Source: Bryobacterales bacterium (lineage in GTDB: Bacteria; Acidobacteriota; Terriglobia; Bryobacterales; UBA6623). Taken from it: a stretch of 64,000 bases of DNA. The stretch spans positions 62,001 through 126,000 of the forward strand of contig JAPOOG010000150.1 in NCBI GenBank assembly GCA_026713545.1, read 5' to 3'. Under the pieces are notes generated by a model. It had not been told where the DNA came from, did not search any database, and worked only from the letters and a program-made list of their open reading frames with translations. Shown piece by piece: positions 35,949 through 44,570 of the stretch (position 1 is its first letter; each line of letters opens with the position of its first letter). The position numbers and the translations under genes are program-made.

Positions 35949-36188
35949 GCCTGCCTTTCTCACCACGCGGCGAGGCGAAGTGCGTGAGAGGGCCGTCAGG
36001 ACGAGGCGCGCCGCTTGGCGCGCGCAGGCGTACTTGACCGTACGTCGAGCACGGCAAGCAAGCGCAACGCAAGCTGCCTTGGAGCGACGGCCGTACCGCC
36101 TGCCTGGGTTGTAGGTCACGAATCACGAGACACGAATCACGGCCTTTTTATCGCGTGCTTCCGCCATCGGGTGGCGAGAAAGGCAGGC
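35949..36188. repeat. Dispersed intergenic repeat R2, copy F, with terminal inverted repeats
   Basis: GCCTGCCTTTCTCACCAC (35949-35966) and GTGGCGAGAAAGGCAGGC (36171-36188) are inverted at 17 of 18 positions. Inside lie a GCGCGCC/GGCGCGC hairpin and two CACGAATCACG units. The right end touches the sulfatase stop codon (36188-36190). Confidence 0.85.
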
Positions 36189-37534
36189 TAACGGTAAGGA
36201 CGGTCTCTGATCTCGACCCAGGCGTCTTGGGTGTCTTCGAGCCACCTCGTTGTCAGGGTGTCCAACTCGGACTCCAGCTCGCGATGGGAAGGATTGCCGA
36301 CAAGGTTCGCAAGTTGGAAGGGGTCTTCCTGATTGTCGTAGAGCAGCCAGGGGCGACCTTCATGGCGGGCGTAGATGTGGCGAGCGGTTCGCACGCCGCG
36401 CCACGGAGGGAATTCGTTCCGCTCGGTAGGCGTATAGCTCTGCAGGTAAACGGACTCGGGCTCGGTTCCGCCGATACCGCTCAAGAGACCGGCTACGTTG
36501 CGGCCGTGCATGTTGCGTTTCGGGGCGATCCCCGCGAGTCCGAGCATCGTCGGAACCATGTCGACATGGGAAAACGGGAACCTCAGCGTTTGACCCGGCG
36601 CGACGGCGGCGGGATAACGCAGGATGCCGGGGACGCGGATCGATTCCTCCCAAGGCTTGCGCTTGAGGTAGCGTCCGTGGGAACCGAGCATGTCGCCATG
36701 GTCAGAGGTGAGCAGGACGATCGTGTTTTCCGTGTGACCGCTTTCCGCAAGGACGTTCAAGATCCGGCCGACCTCGTTGTCGATAAAGGTGACGGCGGAG
36801 TAGTAGCCGGCGATATCGTTGCGGCCGCCCAGGCGCGTGCCGGGCTTCCAGTTGTCGCGCATCGTCAGGGCGTCGGAATCGTACAGGTTCATGTACTCCG
36901 GAGGCGCCACGTAGGGATTGTGGGGCGGCCCCCACTCCAAGTAGAGGCAGAAAGGCTGGGCGGATTCCCGGGCTATGAAATCAATGGCTTCGTCGGTGAA
37001 GGTCTCTGCGGAGTAGTCCGGCATATCGATCGGCGTCGGATCGTCGCGGAAGTACTGCATGCTCCAGTAGTCGTGTGAGCAGATGTTGGCAGCCCAGTAG
37101 TCGAAACCCTGTCGGCGCGACCCGGGAGCTACGAAGCCGGGCAGCCGCTTGCCGCCTTCGAGGTGCCACTTGCCTACGAACCCCGTGCGGTAGCCATCCT
37201 CCTTGAGGATCTCGGCGATCGTGACCTCACTGTTCGGCAATGGCGCGTCGTTGACGGCGACACCGTGGGCATGAGCATATCGTCCGGTGAGCAACGTGCC
37301 GCGCGCCGGGCAGCAAACCGGGCAGTTCGCAAACGTGTTCTCCAGCAGGACACCTTCGGAAGCAAGACTGTCCATGTTGGGGGTTTGGACATCAGGGTTC
37401 CCCATTATGCCGAGATCCATGCCACGGAACTGATCGGGCACGAGGACCAGGATATTCGGGCGGGTCGTTTCGGAGCGGCACCCCATCAGAGCCGCGCCGG
37501 CTAGGCCCGCCAAGAAATCACGCCGCTCGATCAC
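36188..37534 (-). CDS. Sulfatase (formylglycine-dependent), lipoprotein-type leader
   Basis: The 448-residue protein starts MIERRDFLAGLAGAALMGC, a Tat-like leader with a lipobox (LMGC, Cys 19). The sulfatase signature CCPARGTLLTGRY places the formylglycine-forming Cys at 74 (C-x-P-x-R form). Metal residues appear in VPDQFRG and TSDHGDMLGSHG, and GKWHLEG is the family Lys/His motif. It should hydrolyse a sulfate ester at the cell surface; the carbohydrate or other substrate is unknown. Cys-type sulfatases need formylglycine maturation by FGE or an anaerobic SME, neither of which is encoded here. Confidence 0.92.
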   Translation of the reverse strand: MIERRDFLAGLAGAALMGCRSETTRPNILVLVPDQFRGMDLGIMGNPDVQTPNMDSLASEGVLLENTFANCPVCCPARGTLLTGRYAHAHGVAVNDAPLPNSEVTIAEILKEDGYRTGFVGKWHLEGGKRLPGFVAPGSRRQGFDYWAANICSHDYWSMQYFRDDPTPIDMPDYSAETFTDEAIDFIARESAQPFCLYLEWGPPHNPYVAPPEYMNLYDSDALTMRDNWKPGTRLGGRNDIAGYYSAVTFIDNEVGRILNVLAESGHTENTIVLLTSDHGDMLGSHGRYLKRKPWEESIRVPGILRYPAAVAPGQTLRFPFSHVDMVPTMLGLAGIAPKRNMHGRNVAGLLSGIGGTEPESVYLQSYTPTERNEFPPWRGVRTARHIYARHEGRPWLLYDNQEDPFQLANLVGNPSHRELESELDTLTTRWLEDTQDAWVEIRDRPYR

Positions 37535-37785
37535 AGGGGCTCAGCATGCCATCAGGTAGAAGACAGTGTCAAGGCGGGTTCGTCTTGTCGTCCCTTACAT
37601 CGTTTTCTTGAAAGAAACTTGCAGCCATCGACACTATGGTCCGCGCCGGGCTCGGTTGCGAGAAGTCACTCATCTTGCATCATTCTTCAAAACGCAATCA
37701 AGGGAACATGTCTTCACCTACATGCCGAAAGAACATGTCAACACCCCTTTCCTGTTGAAATCCACTGTGTCGAGCACAGGTATAG
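37535..37785. other. AT-richer non-coding region upstream of ferredoxin
   Basis: This stretch is noticeably lower in GC than its neighbours and holds two AACATGTC copies (near 37708 and 37732). I see no gene. The remainder to 38010 holds the putative ferredoxin promoter and leader. Confidence 0.45.
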
Positions 37786-37814
37786 TTGACAACGATTTGC
37801 AAATTGGGATACCT
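37786..37814 (+). promoter_or_regulatory. Putative sigma-70 promoter for the ferredoxin gene
   Basis: TTGACA (37786-37791), 17-bp spacer, ATACCT (37809-37814). It would give a leader of about 190 nt before the ferredoxin start. Confidence 0.4.
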
Positions 37815-38010
37815 TGACTCGATATTGGCAACTTGCAAGACCATTGCATTTGATGTCTCAGGCCTCCCAAGACGAAACGCCGCTATCGATGATGCATTCG
37901 TTCAAAACTTCACCGACGCGCTCTTCATCTCATCGCGGGAGCCATAGGCAATCCAACTTGGCCCCTTCCATCAGGCGAACGCCGGCATTCGGATCAGCCC
38001 CTGGTCGATC

Positions 38011-38292
38011 ATGACGCACTACGTAATCGCGGAACCCTGCACCAGCCGGAAGGACACGAACTGCCTGGATGTGTGTCCGGTGGACGCGATCCACCCGAAC
38101 CGCAAGTCTCCTGACTTTACAAATGCCGCCAAGCTTCACATCAACGCAATGACGTGTATTGGTTGCGGCTCGTGCTTTCGTGTGTGTGCGGCGCAGGCGA
38201 TCTTCTCTCGCGAGGAGTTACCGGCGTCCTACGAGCCGTATGACCTTGAGAACCTGCAGTATTTCCAACTAGCTCGGCAAGAGAGAGCCTAG
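38011..38292 (+). CDS. 7Fe/8Fe-type bacterial ferredoxin
   Basis: The 93-residue protein begins MTHYVIAEPCTSRKDTNCLDVCPVD: Cys 10, 18 and 22 spaced x7 and x3, as in seven-iron ferredoxins that carry a [3Fe-4S] cluster, and CIGCGSCFRVC (Cys 49, 52, 55, 59) for a [4Fe-4S] cluster. DAIHPN and the C-terminal extension rich in Glu/Tyr match the family. It is a small soluble electron carrier in the cytoplasm. It stands alone. Candidate clients in the window are IspG and the radical SAM enzymes, but nothing in the sequence ties it to them. Confidence 0.92.
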   Translation: MTHYVIAEPCTSRKDTNCLDVCPVDAIHPNRKSPDFTNAAKLHINAMTCIGCGSCFRVCAAQAIFSREELPASYEPYDLENLQYFQLARQERA

Positions 38293-38299
38293 CTACCTG

Positions 38300-38597
38300 T
38301 CATCGTAGAGGACGGTTGCGCCGCGGCCTGCTCGTCCCCGACTCGGTCATATTTCGGTCTCCCATCCAACGGGTAACGTAGACCCATTGGCTATTCGAGG
38401 CTTGTATTTCGCCGTCGTTTCCCTCGATGTCCTGCAGCCCGTGATCGACGAACAACAATTCGCACTGCCGCTCGCCGAGAAGTCGTAGGGCCGGCTTTGA
38501 AACCTGAATAGGCCAGGCGGTGTCTCTAGAGGTAACCTGTAAGCGGCTGCAGGGTGGAGTTGCGCGGCTATGCGCGGGGTTGCGCGGCTCAGGGTCA
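38300..38597 (-). pseudogene. Possible gene remnant in the ferredoxin-downstream gap
   Basis: On the minus strand residues such as LGERQCELLFVDHGLQDIEG and SNSQWVYVTRWMGDRNMTE (38320-38510) have natural protein composition but no clear start and no recognisable family. It may be the 3' end of a decayed gene or chance. On the plus strand there is only the leader of the gene at 38598, with two GTTGCGCGGCT units. Confidence 0.2.
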
Positions 38598-40142
38598 ATG
38601 CGAGTAGGAGTGTCATGGTCAGTCGAACGGCGTCTCCTGGCGCTCTCGCTGCTGGTTTCGTGCGCTTCCGCGCAGTCCATCACCGGCAGCGTCTACGAGC
38701 GCGTCGGCGACCGGCTTGTTCCGCTGCGCAAGGCTCTCGTGTCAGCCGGATCGCCCGACGGCCGGCAAACGTTCACCGTCACCCGGACTGGTGACCGGGG
38801 CCAGTATCTGCTTGCGGGCGAGGCGGCCGGTCGCCTGCGATTGAGGGCTGAGAAGTTCGGATACCTTGTTGTCTCGGCCGGCGGAAAAAAACAGACAGAG
38901 TTGAATGTCAGTTGCTTCAAAGCCAAGTGCGGTCCGTTTGACTTCGAGCTGGTCAAAGGGGCTGTCGTGACCGGAACCGCAGTCGATGAGCTCAACGAAC
39001 CCGTCAAGAACGCTCACATCTGGTTGCTCACGCCAAACGCTGCTTCGATGGAAGCCGCCAATTTGCGAGGCGAGGGGCTCACCGATGATCGCGGCCGATT
39101 CCGCATTATCGGTCTGCATGAGGGCGAATACGAACTGCATGGCGCTGTCGGCGGTCGGGGAAGGGGCGACGCAACTCTTCGCTCCGAACCCGTGCTGATT
39201 GACGTTGCCGCCGGCGAAGAGATCGGCGGCATCTCGCTACGGCTCGCGGATATCGCCGGTTCGACGTTCACGGTTGCCGGACGCGTTGCCGGAGTCGATC
39301 TGTCATTGCGAGGCGACCACTTGTTGTGGATACGTCCGCTAAGAAAAATTGTTCAGGCTGGCCCTCGATACGGCTCATACATGTATCGGCTGGCGCATGA
39401 CGGCGCCTTCACGGTTGAAGATGTTCTGCCGGGAGACTACGTGTTCTCGTACAGCCAAAATCCTCGAAGCGGACCACAGCAACGATTCCCTCTCGGAGTG
39501 GTGCGCGTCGAGAACGAGATGCGGGGGTTCACTCTTCAGCCATCGGATCCGACGGGCTTTCGCGGGCGGGTGGAAAGCGACGGGAGCGAGCTACCCAATC
39601 ATCTTTCCCTCAGCTTTGTGCGCGCCGATGACTCCGGCATTTCCACACGCGCCGGTGCGGCCTTTCCGGACTTCACTTTCCAGGAAAAACATCTCTTGCC
39701 GGGAACATACCGCCTTTCCGTGGCCAGCCGGGAATTTTATATCAAGAGCGTCCGCATTGGCGGCGAGACGTTGCCGCCGCAGGGCATTGAGCTGCGGTCT
39801 GGAGATATTCGCGATGTGACGCTGATTGTTTCATCCGAGTTCGCGCGTGTCCGGGGTCGCGTGAAGCCGTCCCGCGAACGGCGCGGAGACGAACCCGCAG
39901 CCGCGCATTATCGCGTTGGCCTCGAAGGGCCGAACGGGATTGTCTCGGCGCAAACAGATCAGAACGGCGCGTTCGCTTTCGAGAAGCTGACACCGGGGCC
40001 GTATCGGATCTGTGCCTGGAGCGACCGCAACTCGGCAGAGGTACACAGCCGGGAACTCTGGGAATCCGCCGGAGATGCGGTGCGGAGCTTTCTGATTGAA
40101 CCCGGCAGTGGGGTCGAGATAGATCTGACGGCCGTCGAATGA
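38598..40142 (+). CDS. Secreted carboxypeptidase-regulatory-like domain protein
   Basis: The ATG at 38598 gives 514 residues with a signal peptide (RRLLALSLLVSCASAQ). The mature chain is a run of transthyretin-like beta domains: SITGSVYERVGDRLVPLRKALVSA, VVTGTAVDELNEPVKNAHIWLL with GLTDDRGRFRIIGLHEGEYEL, FTVAGRVAG, GFRGRVESDGSELP and VRGRVKPSRERR with TDQNGAFAFEKLTPGPYRICAW. Such Bryobacterales proteins are exported and of unknown role, probably carbohydrate or matrix binding. Its stop overlaps the next gene's ATG by 4 bp. Confidence 0.82.
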   Translation: MRVGVSWSVERRLLALSLLVSCASAQSITGSVYERVGDRLVPLRKALVSAGSPDGRQTFTVTRTGDRGQYLLAGEAAGRLRLRAEKFGYLVVSAGGKKQTELNVSCFKAKCGPFDFELVKGAVVTGTAVDELNEPVKNAHIWLLTPNAASMEAANLRGEGLTDDRGRFRIIGLHEGEYELHGAVGGRGRGDATLRSEPVLIDVAAGEEIGGISLRLADIAGSTFTVAGRVAGVDLSLRGDHLLWIRPLRKIVQAGPRYGSYMYRLAHDGAFTVEDVLPGDYVFSYSQNPRSGPQQRFPLGVVRVENEMRGFTLQPSDPTGFRGRVESDGSELPNHLSLSFVRADDSGISTRAGAAFPDFTFQEKHLLPGTYRLSVASREFYIKSVRIGGETLPPQGIELRSGDIRDVTLIVSSEFARVRGRVKPSRERRGDEPAAAHYRVGLEGPNGIVSAQTDQNGAFAFEKLTPGPYRICAWSDRNSAEVHSRELWESAGDAVRSFLIEPGSGVEIDLTAVE

Positions 40143-41782
40143 CGAGACTCGATCGACAGGATAGGCGTTTCCGGACAAGCCCGCTATGTGCTTGTCTCAG
40201 TCTCTTGCTTGTCTGCCTCGTGCTTGCCGGCGCCGGACAAATCCGGACGGGAGAGATCCGTGGATTCGTCGCCGCGGCGCACGGCAACGAGCCGTTGCGG
40301 AGCGTCCGGGTGGGTCTCGCTTCCAGCAAGATGTCGGGTAGTAGACCGGCAGTCAGCCGTCACGCGCGCACCGGCTTCGACGGGCGCTTCCGATTTGCGG
40401 ACCTCCCGCTGGGTGGCTACTCGCTGAGTTTCCGCAAGGATGGCTACGAGGCGGATTCCAGCCTTTCGGCGAGCGTCAAGCTGAGTGGGGACGAACCGCG
40501 CACCGACCTTCGCGTCGAGATGAGGCGTTCGGCGGCGATTTCGGGCCGCGTCTTGGACGCCGATGGCGACGCTGTCCCGCTAGCGACCGTTCAACTCTAC
40601 GAGAGGCTGACTGCGCAGGGGCTCTCACGGCTTCAATTCAAGCGCTCGGGAGTAACGAACGATCTCGGCGAGTCCCGTTTGTCGGGGCTCGCGCCCGGCC
40701 GCTATTTCGCGGCGGTGCAGCCATTGAGCCTGCGCAGCCCGCGCGGGGTCCGCGCCTTCGAGTTCCCCAACGTGTACCATCCCGACGCGGGATCCATTGA
40801 GGAGAGCGCGCCGATCGCGGTGAGCTGGGGAATCGAACGCGAAGGGATCGATTTCCATCTGCCTCGGGCGATGCGCACGTCGGTCGAGGGGTCGGTCTTC
40901 CACGGCGAAAGCGGGCAGCCCTGCCCTGCCTGCAACGTGATCGTCATTGGCCCCGGCAACATCACCGTGGCTTCTGTTTCTCCTGACGAGCAAGGATTCT
41001 TCGCCGTGCGCGGGCTGCACCCCGGAGCATATCGATTGTTGGCCCAGACAGGCGGCGGCGGTTTTCATGCCGAGGAGTCCGTGCTGCTGGTCTCCCGCAA
41101 GGCCCTCGAAGTCGCGCTTGCCGTGTCCGCCACCCAGGACGTTGTCGGCCGCATCATCGCTGAAACCGCCCCTCCCGAGAACGACCCCGCGGCCCTCACC
41201 CAAGCGATGAGGGTGCGTCTCGTATCCGATGTGGGCGCCCCCAGCGGACGCTTGACCCGCCTGCCCACGCTCGCCGCCGGGGGCGAGTTCCGCTTCAGCG
41301 GCGTCTCGCCGGGCTCGCATCACGTTTTTGTCACGGACCTGCCGAAAACAGCCTTCTTGAGTCGGATGTTGATCGACGGCCACCCGCTGAAGAGCCGGCG
41401 GGTGTCGGTTCCGCAAAGCGCACCGCTAGAAGGACTCGAGATCCGCATCGCTTTCGATGCCGGCGTCGTACAGGGAACCGTTACTGAAGAGGGCTTGGCG
41501 GCTTCCGAAACTCCGGAGGGCTTCGTGGTCCTCCTCCCTGGTCGCTACGGAGAGGGTTGGCATTTCGAGCGCTTGGGGCGCTACCGCCGTGAAGACGGGG
41601 CTTATGCCCTATCAGGCGTCCCACCGGGCTCCTACACCGTGTTCGCGGTCGGCCGCGACAATCACTTCGACCTCGGTATCGCCGAAGACCTGCGCTATCT
41701 GCGCGAACGCGGCCGCCGCGTGCTCGTCGCCGCGAATGAATCCGTCACGGTGGAGGCGCCATTCATTGCCAATCGTGAATAG
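40139..41782 (+). CDS. Secreted carboxypeptidase-regulatory-like domain protein (paralogue)
   Basis: The 547-residue protein has a hydrophobic leader (LCACLSLLLVCLVLAGAG, about 17-34) and the same beta-domain chain as the preceding gene: GEIRGFVAAAHGNEPLRSVRVGL with TGFDGRFRFADLPLGGYSLSF, ISGRVLDADGDAVPLATVQLYE, VEGSVFHGESGQPCPACNVIVI with GFFAVRGLHPGAYRLLA, and VVQGTVTEEG with GAYALSGVPPGSYTVFA. The ATGA overlap shows it is translationally coupled to 38598..40142. It ends 18 bp before the tRNA-derived repeat that bounds the pectin island. Confidence 0.82.
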   Translation: MTRLDRQDRRFRTSPLCACLSLLLVCLVLAGAGQIRTGEIRGFVAAAHGNEPLRSVRVGLASSKMSGSRPAVSRHARTGFDGRFRFADLPLGGYSLSFRKDGYEADSSLSASVKLSGDEPRTDLRVEMRRSAAISGRVLDADGDAVPLATVQLYERLTAQGLSRLQFKRSGVTNDLGESRLSGLAPGRYFAAVQPLSLRSPRGVRAFEFPNVYHPDAGSIEESAPIAVSWGIEREGIDFHLPRAMRTSVEGSVFHGESGQPCPACNVIVIGPGNITVASVSPDEQGFFAVRGLHPGAYRLLAQTGGGGFHAEESVLLVSRKALEVALAVSATQDVVGRIIAETAPPENDPAALTQAMRVRLVSDVGAPSGRLTRLPTLAAGGEFRFSGVSPGSHHVFVTDLPKTAFLSRMLIDGHPLKSRRVSVPQSAPLEGLEIRIAFDAGVVQGTVTEEGLAASETPEGFVVLLPGRYGEGWHFERLGRYRREDGAYALSGVPPGSYTVFAVGRDNHFDLGIAEDLRYLRERGRRVLVAANESVTVEAPFIANRE

Positions 41783-41799
41783 CGGCTGGCCGTAGAGAT

Positions 41800-41846
41800 T
41801 GGCGGGCCCTGCAGGATTCGAACCTGCGGCCTGCGGATTACGAGTC
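41800..41846 (-). repeat. Duplicate of the 3' half of tRNA-Ile2 (putative att site)
   Basis: These 47 nt match 48969..49015 at 44 positions, in the same orientation, from the CCA end through the T-arm and variable region to the anticodon loop. The 5' half of a tRNA does not follow, so it is not a gene. Direct repeats of a tRNA 3' end mark the two ends of tRNA-targeting integrated elements. The 41847..42061 remainder holds nothing else assignable. Confidence 0.75.
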
Positions 41847-42061
41847 AGAGCGAGAACCCCCGTGAAGGCGAAGATGATTGATGTACGGTTCTCTTGTCGG
41901 CGCCGAGACGAGCTAAAGCTCGCCGGGATGAGCGTGAATACGGACAGAAAACGGACACTCGGGCGCCCGGCCGGGCTCAGGGCGCTCATCTGTTGAGTTC
42001 GCAGCGTGCAAAGCGCCTCCACGGCCCCAATCGGAGGTAGCAGTCATCGGCGCCGGTGTCC

Positions 42062-42934
42062 CTACGCTGTCCCGTTCACTATTCGGCGGGTCGGTCGTTT
42101 GTCGTGATGCGTTCCACGATGTTCCCTTCGATACTGGCGCGGCGAGCAGCCGCACGCAGCTTTGAACGCCTCGTTGAACCGGCTCAGGCTCTGAAATCCG
42201 GCCCTGAACGCGATGGAGACGACAGGATCGTCCGTGGTAACGAGCAACCGTTGGGCATGCGAGATGCGATGCTGCGTGATGAACGTGCCCATCGTCGTAT
42301 CGAACGCCCGACGAAAAAGGTTCATGGCATAGTTGGCGTGCATGCCGTTGGCTGCAGCGACCCGCTCCGAGGTCAGCGGCTGGTGGTAGTTCCGAGCGAT
42401 GTAGCAGGCGAGTCGATCGGCTCGGGACAGAGCCGGCTCGGGGTAACTTGCTGTTCGACGATTCGAGACGACGCGCGCGAGCCGTAGCAGCCGAGCCTGC
42501 ACCTCCAGCCACACAGCCCGCTCACTCCTCGGATCGCTCTCCGGGAGTTCGTGCTCCCACTGATGAAACTTCAGTTGATCGCAGGCATCGTGGGCCGAAT
42601 CGATCATCAACTCGCCCTTCAGGACTCGATTCACCAAGATCGAGTCGAGCCCGGCGGCCAGGAAGCCGCTCAGCGGGACGGTCACCACAAAGTACGGCGC
42701 CTCGCCGACGAAATCCACGATCTGATGTGGGATCGCAGCCCAGAAAACCGCCAATCTCCTCGCCGCGATGGTAACGCGGCGTTCGCCGAGCAGGTATGTC
42801 AGCGAACCGGATCTGAGGAGGTTGAGCTCGATCTCGTTGTGCCGGTTCGGTCGGGGCATGCGCGCCGGCACCCACAGCTCGCAGGTGAAGCCGTAGGGTG
42901 AGAACTCGGGCCGTGTGTTGTCGAATCTTTGCAA
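42062..42934 (-). CDS. AraC-family transcriptional regulator
   Basis: The 290-residue protein has an N-terminal cupin-like sensor (ELNLLRSGSLTYLLGERRVTIAARRLAVFW; HQIVDF) and a C-terminal pair of helix-turn-helix motifs: LTSERVAAANGMHANYAMNLFRRAF and VVSIAFRAGFQSLSRFNEAFKAACGCSPRQYRRE. This layout resembles MelR/sugar-responsive AraC proteins. It faces away from the pectate lyase genes across a 123-bp gap (ATG at 42934 to 43058), the usual position for the activator of a catabolic cluster, so it probably responds to a pectin breakdown product. Confidence 0.9.
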   Translation of the reverse strand: MQRFDNTRPEFSPYGFTCELWVPARMPRPNRHNEIELNLLRSGSLTYLLGERRVTIAARRLAVFWAAIPHQIVDFVGEAPYFVVTVPLSGFLAAGLDSILVNRVLKGELMIDSAHDACDQLKFHQWEHELPESDPRSERAVWLEVQARLLRLARVVSNRRTASYPEPALSRADRLACYIARNYHQPLTSERVAAANGMHANYAMNLFRRAFDTTMGTFITQHRISHAQRLLVTTDDPVVSIAFRAGFQSLSRFNEAFKAACGCSPRQYRREHRGTHHDKRPTRRIVNGTA

Positions 42935-43057
42935 GCTGACATTAGAATACCGTAAGTTTAATCGCTAATGGAGGGAGAAACACGGAATAGAAGCAGTGAC
43001 GATACAGGGTAAGTGGCAAGCGACGGGTCTCGGCTCGCAGCCGCACCGGAGGTGACC

Positions 43058-44533
43058 ATGAATTTTCTTCAACCCACAGGGATTGCTCTTGCAATGTTGA
43101 GCGGCCTGTTCGCGGCGGCCCTCGGCCCTGGAGCGTTGGGGCAGACCCCGCGTGTTCCCGCTTTTCCTGGCGCGGAAGGCCACGGCTCGATGACGCGAGG
43201 CGGCAGGGGCGGACAAGTGATTGCCGTGACGAATCTGAACGATTCGGGACCCGGCAGCTTGCGCCATGCGGCTGAAGCCGATGGTCAGAGGATCGTCGTC
43301 TTCCGCGTCTCAGGCACGATCACCCTGGAAAGCCAGTTGAAAATCTCCCATCCCTACATCACCATCGCCGGCCAGACAGCCCCGGGAGACGGCGTTACCC
43401 TTCGAAAACATCCGATCCAGATCGACGCCGACGAGGTGGTGATCCGATACATTCGTGTCCGCCTGGGCGATGAGTCCGGAGATGACGCAGACGCCATAGC
43501 GAGCCGGTACCACAAGAACATCATTCTCGACCACGTCTCCGCGAGCTGGAGCGTTGATGAAGCGGTCTCCATCTATCACTGTGAAAACGTGACGGTCCAA
43601 TGGTGCCTGATCTCGGAGAGCCTGTACGAATCGAACCACGTCAAAGGCCATCACGGGTTCGGGGGGATCTGGGGGTCCAACTACAGCACCTACCACCACA
43701 ACCTGCTCGCGCACCACAGCAGTCGGAATCCCCGTTTCGCCTCGGGTTGCGGATACACGGACTACCGCAACAACGTGCTATTCAACTGGGGTTACAACAG
43801 CGCCTACGGAGGAGAAAAACGACAGCAAGGCAACCCGAAGTTCAGTTTCTGCGTTGTCAACATGGTGGCCAACTACTACAAGCCGGGACCCGCGACGATT
43901 CCGGGGCAAGTAGCACGGCGCATCGTCAATCCGTATTCGAGCAACCGTGGATTCGCCAAATGGTTTGTTGCCGACAACTTCATGCATGGCAATGCCGCCG
44001 TCACCGCCGACAACTGGGACGGGGGCGTGCAGCCGCAGCACGGCAGGTCGTCCATCGCGGGACTGAAGCTTGATGAGCCTTGGCCGGCCATGCCGATCCG
44101 CCGACAATCCGCGGAAGAGGCTTATCGAGCTGTCCTTCACGATGCGGGAGCGACCTTGCCCAAGCGAGACGCGGTCGATCTGCGCATCGTCGAAGAGACC
44201 CGCAGGGGCGAGGCAACGTATGAAGGAAAGGGATACAAGCGAGATCGGCAAGTCGTTGATCCGTCCAAACCGTCCGGCATCATCGACTCGCCGGACGACG
44301 TGGGCGGCTGGCCCGAGCTGGCCGGTTTGCAGGGGCCGCGCGACAGCGACGACGACGGCATGCCCGACGGATGGGAAGAGAAATTCGGGCTCGACCCTCG
44401 CGCCGCCGCGGATGCCGCGCTGGACAGCGACGGCGACGGGTACACCGACATCGAAGAGTATCTGAATGGAACCGATCCGACGCAGTTCGTGGACTATACC
44501 CTGCCGGAGAACAACAGAAACACGCTCAAGTAA
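43058..44533 (+). CDS. Secreted pectate lyase (PL1-like right-handed beta-helix)
   Basis: ATG 43058 is preceded by CCGGAGGTGACC, a good ribosome site, and starts a signal peptide (MNFLQPTGIALAMLSGLFAAALG). The mature 490-residue protein follows the bacterial pectate lyase/pectinesterase-like beta-helix pattern: PAFPGAEGHGSMTRGGRGG, VTNLNDSGPGSLRHA, VVFRVSGTITL, ITIAGQTAPGDGVTL, IIRY-type VVIRYIRVRLGD, NIILDHVSASWSVDEA and VTVQWCLISESL. The C-terminus has calcium-binding DSDDDGMPDGWE and DSDGDGYTDIEEYLNG units. It cleaves polygalacturonate by beta-elimination outside the cell. Confidence 0.88.
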   Translation: MNFLQPTGIALAMLSGLFAAALGPGALGQTPRVPAFPGAEGHGSMTRGGRGGQVIAVTNLNDSGPGSLRHAAEADGQRIVVFRVSGTITLESQLKISHPYITIAGQTAPGDGVTLRKHPIQIDADEVVIRYIRVRLGDESGDDADAIASRYHKNIILDHVSASWSVDEAVSIYHCENVTVQWCLISESLYESNHVKGHHGFGGIWGSNYSTYHHNLLAHHSSRNPRFASGCGYTDYRNNVLFNWGYNSAYGGEKRQQGNPKFSFCVVNMVANYYKPGPATIPGQVARRIVNPYSSNRGFAKWFVADNFMHGNAAVTADNWDGGVQPQHGRSSIAGLKLDEPWPAMPIRRQSAEEAYRAVLHDAGATLPKRDAVDLRIVEETRRGEATYEGKGYKRDRQVVDPSKPSGIIDSPDDVGGWPELAGLQGPRDSDDDGMPDGWEEKFGLDPRAAADAALDSDGDGYTDIEEYLNGTDPTQFVDYTLPENNRNTLK

Positions 44534-44570
44534 GCATTAGTAGTCGACCAGTGCCTCCAGGGAGGACAGT

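Noticed and set aside
37814-38014. 66-residue open frame before the ferredoxin
   Set aside because: Ser/Arg-rich, no motif, and overlaps the ferredoxin start; more likely the leader.
41799-41996. Small open frame beginning MAGPAGFEPA
   Set aside because: This is the familiar false protein made by translating the 3' half of a tRNA; it marks the tRNA copy, not a gene.
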